A stretch of 64,000 bases of DNA from Sulfurimonas sp. HSL1-2 (GTDB taxonomy: Bacteria > Campylobacterota > Campylobacteria > Campylobacterales > Sulfurimonadaceae): positions 1,423,573-1,487,572 of the forward strand of contig NZ_CP147914.1 of assembly GCF_039645565.1 (NCBI RefSeq), in the 5' to 3' direction. Below are positions 8,134-16,643 of this stretch, one piece after another. The notes beneath the pieces were generated by a model. That model did not search any database. It worked only from the letters and a program-made list of their open reading frames with translations, and was not told the DNA's origin. The position numbers were made by a program, and so were the translations under genes. How positions within the stretch are numbered: the stretch's first letter is position 1; each line of letters begins with the position of its first letter.

Positions 8134-9494
8134 GAGCGGTTAAAGACGTTGAACATGGCGAGGAACCCCTCCACTTTGAGCATCGGCCGGTAGAGGAAGG
8201 GTTCAAGGAAACTCAGCATCAGCAGCCGGTAGATGTCCTTCAGTTTCGTCAGGCGGCGCTTGACGAACATATCGAGCGACAGGGCCCCGATATTGAGCAC
8301 GGTTCCCCAGGCGAACTCCAGCAGGAAAAAGACGATGAGCGCTTCGCGGTTCAGCAGCCCGAAGATATAGAGCGTGATGATGGAGACGAGCCCCATGAAC
8401 GTCACCATCGGTGCGATCCCCTCGACCATCAGATAATAGGGGAGCGCGAGCATCCCGACCCTGCCGTATTTCGGATTGAAAATCATTTTCTTGTTGTGGT
8501 AGAGGGTCTCGATCAGCCCCCGGTGCCAGCGGTTGCGCTGGCGCAGCAGCGATTTGTAGTCGGTGGGTACCTGTGTCCAGCACATCGTATCGGGCAGGAA
8601 ACGGACGGTGTGGTCGATATTGTTATCGTAACAGTGGCGATGGATACGCACCAGCAGGTCGAAATCTTCGCCCACCGTATGCCGGTAGCCGCCGATGGAG
8701 AGGACCATGTCTTTACGGAAAACGCCGAACGCGCCGGAAATGATCAGCAGCGCGCCGAAACGTTCCCAGGCGATCCTCCCGGCGAGGAACCCGCGGGTGT
8801 ACTCCAGCACCTGGAAAGATTCGATCTGCGTCTCCGGCAGCCCGCGGCGCAGGACGTGCTTCTCGACGACGTCGCAGCCGTTCATGACGTTTACCCTGCC
8901 CCCGATGGCCACCAGCCGCCTGTCGAGGGAGAAGAGCACGATGCTCCTCAGGATCGCGTCAAACTCCAGCAGCGAGTCCGCGTCCACACTGCAAAACAGC
9001 GGGAAGCGCGAGACGTTGATGCCGCAGTTGAGCGCGTCCGCCTTCCCCCCGTTGGCTTTGTCGACGACGATCAGGTTCGGATAATCCGGCGAGGTGTATG
9101 TCTGCCGGATCGGCTGGTGCGAAACGTACAGCCGTACGGGGACGTTGCTCGGTTCCAGGCCGAACTCCTCCTTGAGACGCGAAAGCGTACTGTCGGTCGA
9201 ACCGTCATTGATCACGATGATCTCGTACTCGGGGAAATGGAGCTTCAGGAAAGAGTGGACCGAGGCGATGATCGTCTGCTCCTCGTTGAATGCCGGTACC
9301 AGGATCGACATCGGCCGGTAGTTGTTCGAATTGATAATGCGGCTGACGATGACATTCTTGGCGGAGAAAAAATAGGCCATGACCTGTTTGAGCGAAATCA
9401 GGATAAACACCGTCGTCGTCATGTTCGTAAACACGAGGAACATCAGGTAAAGGACCTGAAGCAGCAGGAAAAGATAGATCAGGTATTCGCTCAT
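8103..9494 (-). CDS. Processive family-2 glycosyltransferase, membrane bound (PgaC/YaiP-like)
   Basis: 463 residues. N-terminal hydrophobic segments (about 3-50) precede a GT2 catalytic domain: LVPAFNEE, VINDGSTDS, NGGKADALN, a DAD metal motif (SVDADSLLE), a catalytic-base region (GEDFDL) and the processive-enzyme signature QRNRW. Several transmembrane helices follow from about 330. This is the layout of enzymes that polymerise and translocate a beta-linked polysaccharide across the inner membrane. No PilZ domain is seen, so direct c-di-GMP control is not evident. It overlaps the HEAT-like gene by 4 bp. The sugar cannot be deduced. Confidence 0.88.
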   Translation of the reverse strand: MSEYLIYLFLLLQVLYLMFLVFTNMTTTVFILISLKQVMAYFFSAKNVIVSRIINSNNYRPMSILVPAFNEEQTIIASVHSFLKLHFPEYEIIVINDGSTDSTLSRLKEEFGLEPSNVPVRLYVSHQPIRQTYTSPDYPNLIVVDKANGGKADALNCGINVSRFPLFCSVDADSLLEFDAILRSIVLFSLDRRLVAIGGRVNVMNGCDVVEKHVLRRGLPETQIESFQVLEYTRGFLAGRIAWERFGALLIISGAFGVFRKDMVLSIGGYRHTVGEDFDLLVRIHRHCYDNNIDHTVRFLPDTMCWTQVPTDYKSLLRQRNRWHRGLIETLYHNKKMIFNPKYGRVGMLALPYYLMVEGIAPMVTFMGLVSIITLYIFGLLNREALIVFFLLEFAWGTVLNIGALSLDMFVKRRLTKLKDIYRLLMLSFLEPFLYRPMLKVEGFLAMFNVFNRSWGHIKRKSI

Positions 9495-10618
9495 CGTTCT
9501 GCTCCAAGCGGGTAGAAGGCGTTCAGGCTGTCAAGGAAAAAGGGGTCGACGATTTTGCCGGCCGCATTGCGCGTGACGATATCCAGGATCTCGACGCGCC
9601 CGATACCGTGTTTTTTACACATTTCGAAGATGTTTCTCCTGACATAATAGTTTTCATCGAAGAAGTAGCCATACATGAATGTCAGCGCGGACCTGCCGCA
9701 CAGATCCAGCCCGGTCCGGGCACAGACGATGCGGGTGACCGTGTTGGGACTGTTGTAATACGCCCTGATCACATCGCACTCCATCGCCCCGATCTTGTGG
9801 AGACTCCGTATATAGGTGACGACGAACTGCTCATCCTCCCGGTGGCGTTCGAACAGGCTTTTGAGCAGCGGGGCGTATTCGCGTTTCTTCGTATCCCCCA
9901 GCGCCGCGACGACGCTTCTGACCATGACCATCGGCGCATTACGGAACAGCGCCCCGTTCAGGAAAGCTTCCAATTCCCGGTACGCGATGTCGACAAACGC
10001 CTGCATATAGACGAACTCGCTGAACTTCAGGCTGATCCCCCTGCTGTATGCCCCCTGCAGCACCTCCGTAATATGCTCCAGGTCCTCGTCCGTATCGGCG
10101 AGCTTCGCAAAACCGTACACGGAGTAGACCATCATTTCGAAGTCGGTATGTTTTGCAATCATCTTCTTGAAAAAAGATTTCAGCCGCGGCGAATAGAGGA
10201 AAAGCATCTTCGTGAAAAAGAACTTTTTTTTCACCTCCGACCAGCTCGTCTCATGCCGGCGCAGCAGGTAGGTGTCCACATCCATCGCCATGGCGAGCTC
10301 CCGCGTCTTACTCCGTTCCGCGATGGGAAGAAAACTGTTCGTCTCGGTCAGGGCATCGGCAAGCGCATAGTAATCAAGCCTCCCGCTCACCGCGATGTCG
10401 TTCCGGCCCGTTTCAATGTAGCGGCTGATCAGCGGGAGATAGCGCTCTTTGCGCTGGACCACGCTGAACCTCCTGCGCTCGATGGAGTACTGCGATACCG
10501 ACAGGACAATGAGCAGCACGACCGCGCTCAGAAAAAATGCGACCGTCACGTCCCAGACAAGCGGCAGCTTGTCCGTCAGGAACATCAGCCAGGAGTGGAG
10601 TATGTTTTCAGGCATCAC
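9491..10618 (-). CDS. Membrane-anchored HEAT-like repeat protein of the exopolysaccharide operon
   Basis: 375 residues. One transmembrane helix (about 17-42) is followed by an all-helical region. Paired helices repeat through about 60-350, for example VVAALGDTKKREYAPLLKSL and FVDIAYRELEAFLNG, in the style of HEAT/armadillo repeats. No catalytic motif is seen. Four-base overlaps with both neighbours suggest stoichiometric synthesis with the barrel and the synthase. A scaffold between the inner-membrane GT2 and the outer-membrane exporter is a reasonable inference; the family is not one I can name. Confidence 0.6.
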   Translation of the reverse strand: MMPENILHSWLMFLTDKLPLVWDVTVAFFLSAVVLLIVLSVSQYSIERRRFSVVQRKERYLPLISRYIETGRNDIAVSGRLDYYALADALTETNSFLPIAERSKTRELAMAMDVDTYLLRRHETSWSEVKKKFFFTKMLFLYSPRLKSFFKKMIAKHTDFEMMVYSVYGFAKLADTDEDLEHITEVLQGAYSRGISLKFSEFVYMQAFVDIAYRELEAFLNGALFRNAPMVMVRSVVAALGDTKKREYAPLLKSLFERHREDEQFVVTYIRSLHKIGAMECDVIRAYYNSPNTVTRIVCARTGLDLCGRSALTFMYGYFFDENYYVRRNIFEMCKKHGIGRVEILDIVTRNAAGKIVDPFFLDSLNAFYPLGAER

Positions 10619-12354
10619 CAGTACCTTTTGAGGTAGAGGCTCGCGCCCCGGCGATCGAATGTCGCGGTGTCCGAACGGTAGTGGTCATAAAAAAGCGCGC
10701 CCCCCGCCATCCACTCCGGCGTCAGCCGGTAGCTCCCCTCCCCCCGGAGCATGTCGGCGTCCGTATGGCTGAACACATTGCCGATGTCGACCTTCTCCGA
10801 CGACGAGGCCCGAGTATAGGAGAGCACGGCGTCCCAGCGGCAGGCACTTTCGTATTTCAGCAGGTTCAGCAGCGCGTAACTGCCGCTCTCGGGTATCCAG
10901 TAGAATTTCTGGTTCCAGGTGTAACGGTTGCCGAAATAGAGGGAGTACTCCGGGACCAGCAGGTGCGTATCCGTCTCTTTGTAATGACTGTAGACGTACC
11001 CCATGCCGATCTCGAAATTCCCTATCCCCTTGTAAAGGTGCCCGCCGAGGCTGTAGCGGGGGAGGAACGCCGCATCCGGAGCCGCGGAGAAGGAGAGGTA
11101 GCCCCACGTCCCGCTGCCGAAAGCGTCGTAAAGCTCTCCCCGGACATTCGTGTCGTAGAGGCCGTAGCGCCAGACCCGCTCAGCCGCGGCGACAAGGACA
11201 CGGCGTGCAATCGGCACCTCGATACCGGCGTAGACCCGCCCGTCGTCGTCACGGCCGTCGCTGTAGGAGGCGAGTTCCGTCCCCGCCTCGAAGGCGTGGA
11301 CCCGGGTGCGGCAGTAAAGCTCCGGGTAGGCAGTGCGGAACGTCTCCAGCGCCTCGCCTTCCAACGCCGACACGGCATCCCCCGCCTTCGATTTTTCATG
11401 CTGTTGCAGCAATACCATGGCATACATCCGGGTCGTTTCCAGGTCCCCGGGTTGCTCCGCGACGAGCGTTTCAAGCAGCGCTTCGGCTTTGCCCGTTTCC
11501 CCCGAGGCCATATAAAGCGCCGCCAGCTGTTTCCCCGTTTCGGCGTCGCCCTGCTTCGCATACTTCTGCTGCAGGCGTTCGGCGGCTTCGGCGTTTTTGC
11601 CCTGCCAGCGCAGCAGGTTTGTCAGGATCGTCTCCGCCTCCGTACTGGCGGGGTAGCGCTCCAAAAGTGTGCGGGCGGCGGCTTCCGCTTCCGGGAGTTG
11701 CTGCACCCTGATCAGTGCGCGGACACGGAGCAGCATAACGTCGTAGGCGTTTCTGACCGCCTCCGGCTCCGCATCGATCAGTGCCGGGACTTCCCCCGGC
11801 GCTTCCGCCAGAAGCGTTTCACCCCTCTCAAGCAGAAGCGCAGTCCTAAGCTGCAGGTAGACGCGGTCGTTTTTGTAAGCCGGGTCAAGCGACACGAGCT
11901 GCTTGAACTGGGTCTGCGCTTCTGCCGTACGCCCGGACCAGAACAGCAGCGTCGCGTACTGTTTCAACACGGCCCCGTCACGGGGAAACGCCTCTGCCAG
12001 CATACGCGAGGCGTCGCAGGCTGCCGACGCGCCCTGCACCCGCGCCACCTCGTACAGGCGGTCGACAAAAAGCTGCCGGATCCTGTCCGGATCGTCTTTG
12101 ACCGTTTCAAAAGCGCCCGCCCAGAGCTTTGCCGCGCTTTCCCGGACGTCCGCTTCACTGCTGCCGACAAAACAGCGCACAGAGTAACCGCCCTGCTCAG
12201 CATAGGTCACGCAGTACGGCGCGAGATCGCCCGGGAGATGCTGCCGTGCTTCCTGGGCCGCCATGGGCGTTTCAAACTGACCGACGCTCGCCGAGAAGAT
12301 GTCAGCCGACAGGCACACAGGCAACAATATCCACGGCAAAAAAAGTCGTTTCAT
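10615..12354 (-). CDS. SPOR-TPR protein with C-terminal YaiO-like outer-membrane beta-barrel
   Basis: 579 residues from the chosen start. A signal peptide (MKRLFLPWILLPVCLSA) is followed by a SPOR-like segment (about 18-85), then TPR-type helical pairs (about 100-360), then a C-terminal region of alternating aromatic/polar strands ending in Trp (LYLKRYW), as expected of a YaiO-type barrel. PgaA-type exporters have the same TPR-plus-barrel plan. I chose the ATG at 12354 because it begins the signal peptide; the longer frame to 12444 would bury it. First gene of the operon with the HEAT-like protein, GT2 and phosphatase-like protein; probable exopolysaccharide export. Confidence 0.78.
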   Translation of the reverse strand: MKRLFLPWILLPVCLSADIFSASVGQFETPMAAQEARQHLPGDLAPYCVTYAEQGGYSVRCFVGSSEADVRESAAKLWAGAFETVKDDPDRIRQLFVDRLYEVARVQGASAACDASRMLAEAFPRDGAVLKQYATLLFWSGRTAEAQTQFKQLVSLDPAYKNDRVYLQLRTALLLERGETLLAEAPGEVPALIDAEPEAVRNAYDVMLLRVRALIRVQQLPEAEAAARTLLERYPASTEAETILTNLLRWQGKNAEAAERLQQKYAKQGDAETGKQLAALYMASGETGKAEALLETLVAEQPGDLETTRMYAMVLLQQHEKSKAGDAVSALEGEALETFRTAYPELYCRTRVHAFEAGTELASYSDGRDDDGRVYAGIEVPIARRVLVAAAERVWRYGLYDTNVRGELYDAFGSGTWGYLSFSAAPDAAFLPRYSLGGHLYKGIGNFEIGMGYVYSHYKETDTHLLVPEYSLYFGNRYTWNQKFYWIPESGSYALLNLLKYESACRWDAVLSYTRASSSEKVDIGNVFSHTDADMLRGEGSYRLTPEWMAGGALFYDHYRSDTATFDRRGASLYLKRYW

Positions 12355-12550
12355 GCTGTCAAACCACAATCTTTCATATTTTTTTCGTACTCTGCATGAT
12401 ACGGTATGCTTCCTAAAGCTCCGATTCGCCACGTTAAAAAACAATATTGTTGCGTTTCGACCGTCACATCGGTTGTTGCCGTGGAACTAATACCGGAAAG
12501 CAATACGGGATATTCTATGCAAGCGTAGAAACGGTTTCAGCGAGAGAGGG

Positions 12551-12585
12551 AAAAAGGTGCGCTTGCAGGGACGGCGGAACGTCCC
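12551..12585 (-). terminator. Rho-independent terminator after the 32-aa gene
   Basis: On the minus strand a GGGACG/CGTCCC stem (12568-12573 with 12580-12585, 6-nt loop) is followed within about 12 nt by a T run (CCTTTTTCCC). It lies directly downstream of the small gene at 12593-12691. Confidence 0.55.
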
Positions 12586-12592
12586 GAAGCGG

Positions 12593-12691
12593 TTAGAACT
12601 GTTTGGCGTAGACGGCAACGGCGATCAGACCGATATAGACCATTGCCATGAAGCTGAACTTCGTGCGAAAGTAGTTGTCCAAAGCGTGCAT
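12593..12691 (-). CDS. 32-aa predicted single-pass membrane protein
   Basis: A very short frame with a strong ribosome site (AAGGAG 6 nt before ATG) and a terminator hairpin immediately after it. It encodes MHALDNYFRTKF followed by SFMAMVYIGLIAVAVYA and KQF, that is, a basic/aromatic head, one hydrophobic helix of about 17 residues and a short charged tail. Size and shape are those of small accessory subunits of respiratory or transport complexes, but I do not recognise the family. It follows the NifO-like gene on the same strand. Confidence 0.6.
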   Translation of the reverse strand: MHALDNYFRTKFSFMAMVYIGLIAVAVYAKQF

Positions 12692-12729
12692 CGTTTCTCC
12701 TTGAGCCTTGATTACCACACTTATTGCAA

Positions 12730-13143
12730 TTATGGTTCCGGACAGAATTCGCCGTTTTCGGAGGAGCAGCCGTTGTCAATCGGCGTACCCAGCGGCGTGT
12801 TGATGATCCCCTCGATTTTCGCCTGGTCAAAGCCGCACATGCGGTGGCCGTTGACGCTGATAAGGGGCCGGCGGATCAGAATGGGGTCTTGGAGGAGCAT
12901 GGAGAGGGCTGTTTCGGCGTTGTAAGCCGTGGGGTCGACCCGTCCCTCTTTGACGGCGGGGGCGTTGGGGTTGAACCACTCGGCAACGGGGCGCCCATCC
13001 AGATAGGTGCGCAGCTCGTCGGGCCCCATGTTGAGCGCCAGCAGGTTCTGTACGATCAGCGTACAGCCTGCCTTGTAGAGCAGCTTCTTCTGACGCGCAT
13101 TGGTGGCGCAGCCCGGTTTTTCGTAAAAGAGGACCAGTGTCAT
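12730..13143 (-). CDS. ArsC/Spx-family nitrogenase-associated protein (NifO-like)
   Basis: 137 residues with the ArsC/Spx thioredoxin-like fold: FYEKPGCATNARQKKLL near the N-terminus, and LIRRPLISVNGHRMCGFD, which corresponds to the ArsC substrate loop and cis-Pro region. One conserved Cys (position 11) is present in the GCATN motif. The family version with a long C-terminus is usually annotated as a nitrogenase-associated protein and occurs in nif clusters, which fits this neighbourhood. The C-terminal end carries extra Cys residues (NGCSSENGEFCPEP). It overlaps the upstream 100-aa gene by 4 bp. Its biochemical role is not established. Confidence 0.78.
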   Translation of the reverse strand: MTLVLFYEKPGCATNARQKKLLYKAGCTLIVQNLLALNMGPDELRTYLDGRPVAEWFNPNAPAVKEGRVDPTAYNAETALSMLLQDPILIRRPLISVNGHRMCGFDQAKIEGIINTPLGTPIDNGCSSENGEFCPEP

Positions 13144-13442
13144 CCCAGTTCGACCATATCGATGGCTTTGTCGGTGAGGCAGTAGGTCGTCGTACCGTCG
13201 TCATCCTCGGTCATGCAGTGGTTGAGGCACCCCGCATCCCAGAGGATCTCGATCGCTTCGTCGACGAGATGCTGGTCGAGCCCGAGGTAAAAGGCGATAT
13301 CCTCCGCCTCGTAAACACTGTAGTTCTCCTCGTCGGCGAGGTTATAGATCGCCTTCATTACGCTGCGGAGAATCCGCGTCTTGTCAATCGGTTCGGACAT
13401 GTCCATACCAGTTTCGGACATCTCTACACTCTCTTCGGACAT
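13140..13442 (-). CDS. Small acidic protein of unknown function, winged-helix-like
   Basis: 100 residues from the ATG at 13442, which has AAGGAG 6 nt upstream. The N-terminus carries a Met-Ser-Glu repeat (MSEESVEMSETGMDMSE). The remaining part (about 22-100) is helical, with a DEAIEILWDAGCLNHCM segment and a terminal TTTYCLTDKAIDMV that resembles the last helix and wing of a winged-helix fold. It starts 2 bp after the 231-aa gene and overlaps the NifO-like gene by ATGA, so the three are translated together. I do not recognise the family. Confidence 0.65.
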   Translation of the reverse strand: MSEESVEMSETGMDMSEPIDKTRILRSVMKAIYNLADEENYSVYEAEDIAFYLGLDQHLVDEAIEILWDAGCLNHCMTEDDDGTTTYCLTDKAIDMVELG

Positions 13443-13444
13443 TT

Positions 13445-14140
13445 TCACTCCTTCAAAGCCGCTATCTGTTTTTGCAGTGCAATCCGCTGCAGCGGATGCA
13501 ACTGCGTCTTTTCCACCCATGTCTCGTACGCATCTGTATAGTGCGCTTTGAGCAGAGGATGCAAATTCTGTGCCTGCTTGCTCAGCGTCTCCAGGTAGGC
13601 CTTCGCCTCGTCGTAGCTGAACTTGCGCACTGGCTGCAGGCGGCGCTTCACCCCTTCGACCAGCTTGTCGTCCAGGAAGTCTTCCGCCATCGTCAGAAAG
13701 GCCGTCGCGGCCCCCAGGTCGGCATAGTGTTCGTTCCAGATACGGCCGTTGATGACCTGGTCGCAGGCCATGTCGATAAAGACCGGGGCGTACTCCAGCA
13801 CCTGCACCAGCTCGGTAAAGTCGTTGTCGACCATGGCGCGGAAGAGCATCCGGCTCCGGTTGCGCACCTTGACCCGCAGACGGTCGTTGGCGATGACGTC
13901 GGGATGCAGCCGCGTAAAACGCTCGTACGCCCCCAGGCGCGAATGGTTGAAGGCCATGATGGAGACCATGACGTTTTTGTCGCTGACCTGTTCCGGGTGC
14001 GAACCGGAGGGGCGGTAGAAGGCCCACTCCAGCCTCGCCTCGTCATCCTCGTGGTAGAGGTAGAGTTCGTCGCCACGTGTCTCGAAGTCCGGTTCATCCT
14101 TGAGGGCTTCGATCTCTTCCTTGTAACTCAGGTCGTACAT
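13445..14140 (-). CDS. Conserved-looking hypothetical protein in the NifO-like operon
   Basis: 231 residues, soluble, rich in charged residues. Features are a short beta-like N-terminal part (about 20-60, GDELYLYHEDDEARLEWAF) and a largely helical remainder with HPDVIANDRLRVKVRNRSR and a long helical tail. HPDVIAND and FIDMACDQVI segments recall helical repeat proteins that respond to leucine/ankyrin-like spacing, but no named family is evident. A GAGGAG ribosome site precedes the ATG. It is the first gene of the 13445/13140/12730 unit and follows the VWA gene after 148 bp. Function unknown. Confidence 0.65.
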   Translation of the reverse strand: MYDLSYKEEIEALKDEPDFETRGDELYLYHEDDEARLEWAFYRPSGSHPEQVSDKNVMVSIMAFNHSRLGAYERFTRLHPDVIANDRLRVKVRNRSRMLFRAMVDNDFTELVQVLEYAPVFIDMACDQVINGRIWNEHYADLGAATAFLTMAEDFLDDKLVEGVKRRLQPVRKFSYDEAKAYLETLSKQAQNLHPLLKAHYTDAYETWVEKTQLHPLQRIALQKQIAALKE

Positions 14141-14288
14141 ATCTACTCCTCACGGCATCCGAACAAAGTCCGGATACCTGCGTTAACACTGGGTTTGCTT
14201 CGGCAGCAGGCCCACGCACCCTTGGCGCTTTGTCGCATTCCATGCTCCTGTTTCATTCCCATTACTATGCAGAGCACAGCTGATTTCC

Positions 14289-15443
14289 TCACAGGTCGAA
14301 ATAAAAGACGTCGCCGTAGGGCTCGAAACGCTTCATGTTGCGCTTCTCGCTCACCAGGAACAGTGTCGGCAGGTGCGAGGCCTTTTCGATCTTGAAGAAG
14401 CCGTCGCTGAGCACCATCAGCGTCGCCGCCGCTTCGTCCGCCGTATTGAGGTACTCCAGCACCGGTGCGAACTGCGTCCCGCCGTTGCCCTTCTCGAAAG
14501 CCACTTCCGGTTTGAGCGCCTGGGCGTCGTAGGTGACGATCTTCTCCTTGTCGACCTCATCGTCGAAGGGAATGACCGTTACCTTGAAGTCGGTACTGAG
14601 GCGCAGCACCGAGTCGATGATGCCGAGGAACTTCGAGAAGGTGTTGCGGCTGATACTCATGGAGCGGTCCAGCGCGATGTAGAGGTTGAGGCGGTTGTGC
14701 TCCTGGCGGTAGCCGGGCAGGTAGAGCCCCTGGTAGATGAAACGGCGGTTGGGCCGGGAGAAGTCGCTCTGCTTGTCGAAGAAGCTCTCCGTCATGTAGG
14801 TGTGCAGGAGCGTCGCGAGGTCGATCTTTGGGCGGGTGACTTCGCGGATTACTTCCAGGAAGGAGGCCGGGATGTTCCCCTGCTTCTGCGCCGCGCCCAT
14901 GGCCTGGACAATCAGCGCATCGATCTCTTCCATCGCCGCTTCGCTGTCACCCTCGCTCTCTATGAGGTCCTGCTTCTGCTCCTGCGGGTTCTCGTCGTCG
15001 GGCGTGCCCTCCCCCTCCGGGTTCTCCTGGTACAGCGCGTTGTAGACCTCCTCGACGCTCTGGTCGCGGTACTTCTCCATCATCACTTCGTGTTCGGGCC
15101 GCTCGCCCACCCGCTCGAAATCATCGAGCAGCAGGTTGATGACGACGTCGCTGCTGCGGTTCCACGTCTTGTGGTCGCGCCCGCCCATACGGAAGGGGTG
15201 CTTGAGCATGATGTGCAGCAGCGTATGCGCGTAGATGTACTTTAGCTGCTGTTCGGGAATAGTATCGGCCATGGTCGTATCGACGTAGATGGCCGTCCCG
15301 TCGGTCTCGAAGGCTTCGTGGGGGTTCTTGCGGTAGCGCATGGGCAGGGAGAGTGCCAGCACGCTCAGAAACGGGTGGTCAAATAGGAACTGGACGCGGA
15401 TCTTCTCCAGCCGGCGCTGCAAATCGCTCTGTTCTTCTGGCAT
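14289..15443 (-). CDS. VWA domain / putative metallopeptidase-like protein (DUF2201 type)
   Basis: 384 residues. The N-terminal part (about 1-125) matches the DUF2201 putative metallopeptidase domain, with AHTLLHIMLKHPFRM and WNRSSDVVINLLLDD. The usual HExxH motif reads HTLLH here, so the catalytic Glu is replaced by Thr. An acidic linker (about 135-185) precedes a VWA-like domain (about 250-384) with a MIDAS DRSMSIS motif. Such proteins are normally partnered with a MoxR AAA ATPase; the likely partner is at 21156-22166, now about 5.7 kb upstream and separated by AlkD, the cassette genes and lipoproteins. A chaperone or metal-insertion role is inferred from such pairs. Confidence 0.78.
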   Translation of the reverse strand: MPEEQSDLQRRLEKIRVQFLFDHPFLSVLALSLPMRYRKNPHEAFETDGTAIYVDTTMADTIPEQQLKYIYAHTLLHIMLKHPFRMGGRDHKTWNRSSDVVINLLLDDFERVGERPEHEVMMEKYRDQSVEEVYNALYQENPEGEGTPDDENPQEQKQDLIESEGDSEAAMEEIDALIVQAMGAAQKQGNIPASFLEVIREVTRPKIDLATLLHTYMTESFFDKQSDFSRPNRRFIYQGLYLPGYRQEHNRLNLYIALDRSMSISRNTFSKFLGIIDSVLRLSTDFKVTVIPFDDEVDKEKIVTYDAQALKPEVAFEKGNGGTQFAPVLEYLNTADEAAATLMVLSDGFFKIEKASHLPTLFLVSEKRNMKRFEPYGDVFYFDL

Positions 15444-15506
15444 GGCCCTCTCTCTACCCTGGGTTTATGCCGGAAAATATGCAATCGCCGTTCTATGGTT
15501 GAGCCG

Positions 15507-16229
15507 CTAAACCTCCCCCTTCAGATAAGCCTTGCGCTCCCCTTCCGGGAACTTCTCGATGGCGTAGCGCAGCATCGTCCGCGGCATGCTCTTGTAGCGG
15601 GAAGCAAGAAACGCCCGCTCTCTGTCCGGCTCGCGGTTGCCCACTTCCCGCAGCATCCAGCCGACGGCCTTGTGGATCAGGTCGTGCGTATCGGAAAGCA
15701 GCAGCTCCGCAATCGCCAGCGCCGTGTCGAACCTGCTGTTGCGGATGAAGTAGAACGTCGCCATGATCGCGATGCGGCGTTCCCACAGGCTTTCGGATTG
15801 TGCGAACGTATAGAGGACCGCTTTGTCCCTTGCTATCAGGTACTCACCGACAATGTAAGGAGCTGAACTGTCGACGAGGTCCCAGTTGTTGATGTAGGCA
15901 GTATTGGCCATGTAGCAGTCATAAACCGCCTCTTTCTCCGCCGCATTGCTACGTTCGTATTTCACGACCATCAGAAACAGCGCAAAGAGACGTTCTTCAT
16001 GATAAGACGAATGCAAAAGCTTCTCGACCTCCTGCAGCGGCGCCTCACGGAACTTGGCAACCTGCTTTCGCAATACGGGAACGCGGATACCAAGAAACCT
16101 GTCCCCTGCTCCATACTCCCCCTCGCCCGTTTTGAAAAAGCGCTTAGAATGTTCGGCGATGTCGGGGTCACCTAGGCTTCGGAGGGTTTGGCTGATATTT
16201 TTTGCATTCATTTTAGGTGCAGGATTCAT
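15507..16229 (-). CDS. DNA alkylation repair protein, AlkD family
   Basis: 240 residues made of HEAT-like helical pairs. Family signatures are RFLGIRVPVLRKQVAKF, INNWDLVDSSAPYIVG (the Trp/Asp active-site region), LWERRIAIMATFYFIR and HKAVGWMLREVGNR. AlkD excises bulky or charged N3/N7-alkylpurines without base flipping. I kept the ATG at 16229, which has a GGAA element 5 nt upstream, although it overlaps the preceding cassette gene by 17 bp; MNAKNI at 16211 would avoid overlap but lacks a ribosome site. GC content returns to backbone level within this gene, so it marks the edge of the AT-rich insertion. Confidence 0.9.
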   Translation of the reverse strand: MNPAPKMNAKNISQTLRSLGDPDIAEHSKRFFKTGEGEYGAGDRFLGIRVPVLRKQVAKFREAPLQEVEKLLHSSYHEERLFALFLMVVKYERSNAAEKEAVYDCYMANTAYINNWDLVDSSAPYIVGEYLIARDKAVLYTFAQSESLWERRIAIMATFYFIRNSRFDTALAIAELLLSDTHDLIHKAVGWMLREVGNREPDRERAFLASRYKSMPRTMLRYAIEKFPEGERKAYLKGEV

Positions 16230-16563
16230 TACTTCCTATTCCATCAACGATCATCCAAACTAAACCGATCAACGCACCATAGACTATGGCATTAATTAGT
16301 CCGAGTTCCGAAGACTGTGCAAACCAATAGACTACACCTGCCAGTCCCCCACTACAAAGCGTTCTAATGATTATTGAAATACACCGATTTGAGCTGAAAT
16401 ACCTTGAAGAAATCGCAAGTGATAAAATGAATGTAAATATAGCACTGGTTTCAGCAAAATAGTTCTCCCGACTTGCATAAACTAGACTCAAGGCTATTGC
16501 GAGGACTAGAGAAAGAACAACTGTCACAAATAATGTGGGTTTTTCTTCAAACCGATTTTGCAT
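16213..16563 (-). CDS. Small polytopic membrane protein in a gene cassette
   Basis: 116 residues from the ATG at 16563 (MQNRFEEKPT), preceded by GGGGAA. The hydropathy suggests three to four transmembrane helices (LFVTVVLSLVLAIALSLVY, TSAIFTFILSLAIS, LCSGGLAGVVYWFA, INAIVYGALIGLVWMIV). It is AT-rich and starts 6 bp after an attC site, as cassette genes do. No attC is found downstream between it and AlkD, so it is either the last, anchored cassette or has lost its own site. No family recognised. Confidence 0.55.
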   Translation of the reverse strand: MQNRFEEKPTLFVTVVLSLVLAIALSLVYASRENYFAETSAIFTFILSLAISSRYFSSNRCISIIIRTLCSGGLAGVVYWFAQSSELGLINAIVYGALIGLVWMIVDGIGSNESCT

Positions 16564-16568
16564 GATTC

Positions 16569-16640
16569 CCCTAACGTTTGAAATGAGCAATCAAAAAGCC
16601 GCCCGCGGGTTTTTGATTGGTCTCCTTTGGTTTGTTAGAT
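16569..16640 (-). other. Integron attC recombination site 2
   Basis: On the minus strand the site begins ATCTAACAAACC (R'' box) and ends CAAACGTTAGGG (R' box with the GTTAG core, 16569-16575). Between them an almost palindromic stem, CCAATCAAAA / TTTTTGATTG, surrounds a GC-rich tip (CCCGCGGGC). The 72-bp length and the boundary boxes match attC sites. It lies 3 bp downstream of the stop of the 206-aa gene and immediately before the next cassette gene. Confidence 0.85.
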
Positions 16641-16643
16641 TCT

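Noticed and set aside
16564-16590. Longer TTG start of the 125-codon cassette frame
   Set aside because: It lies inside the attC site, whereas the ATG at 16563 follows the site and has GGGGAA before it.
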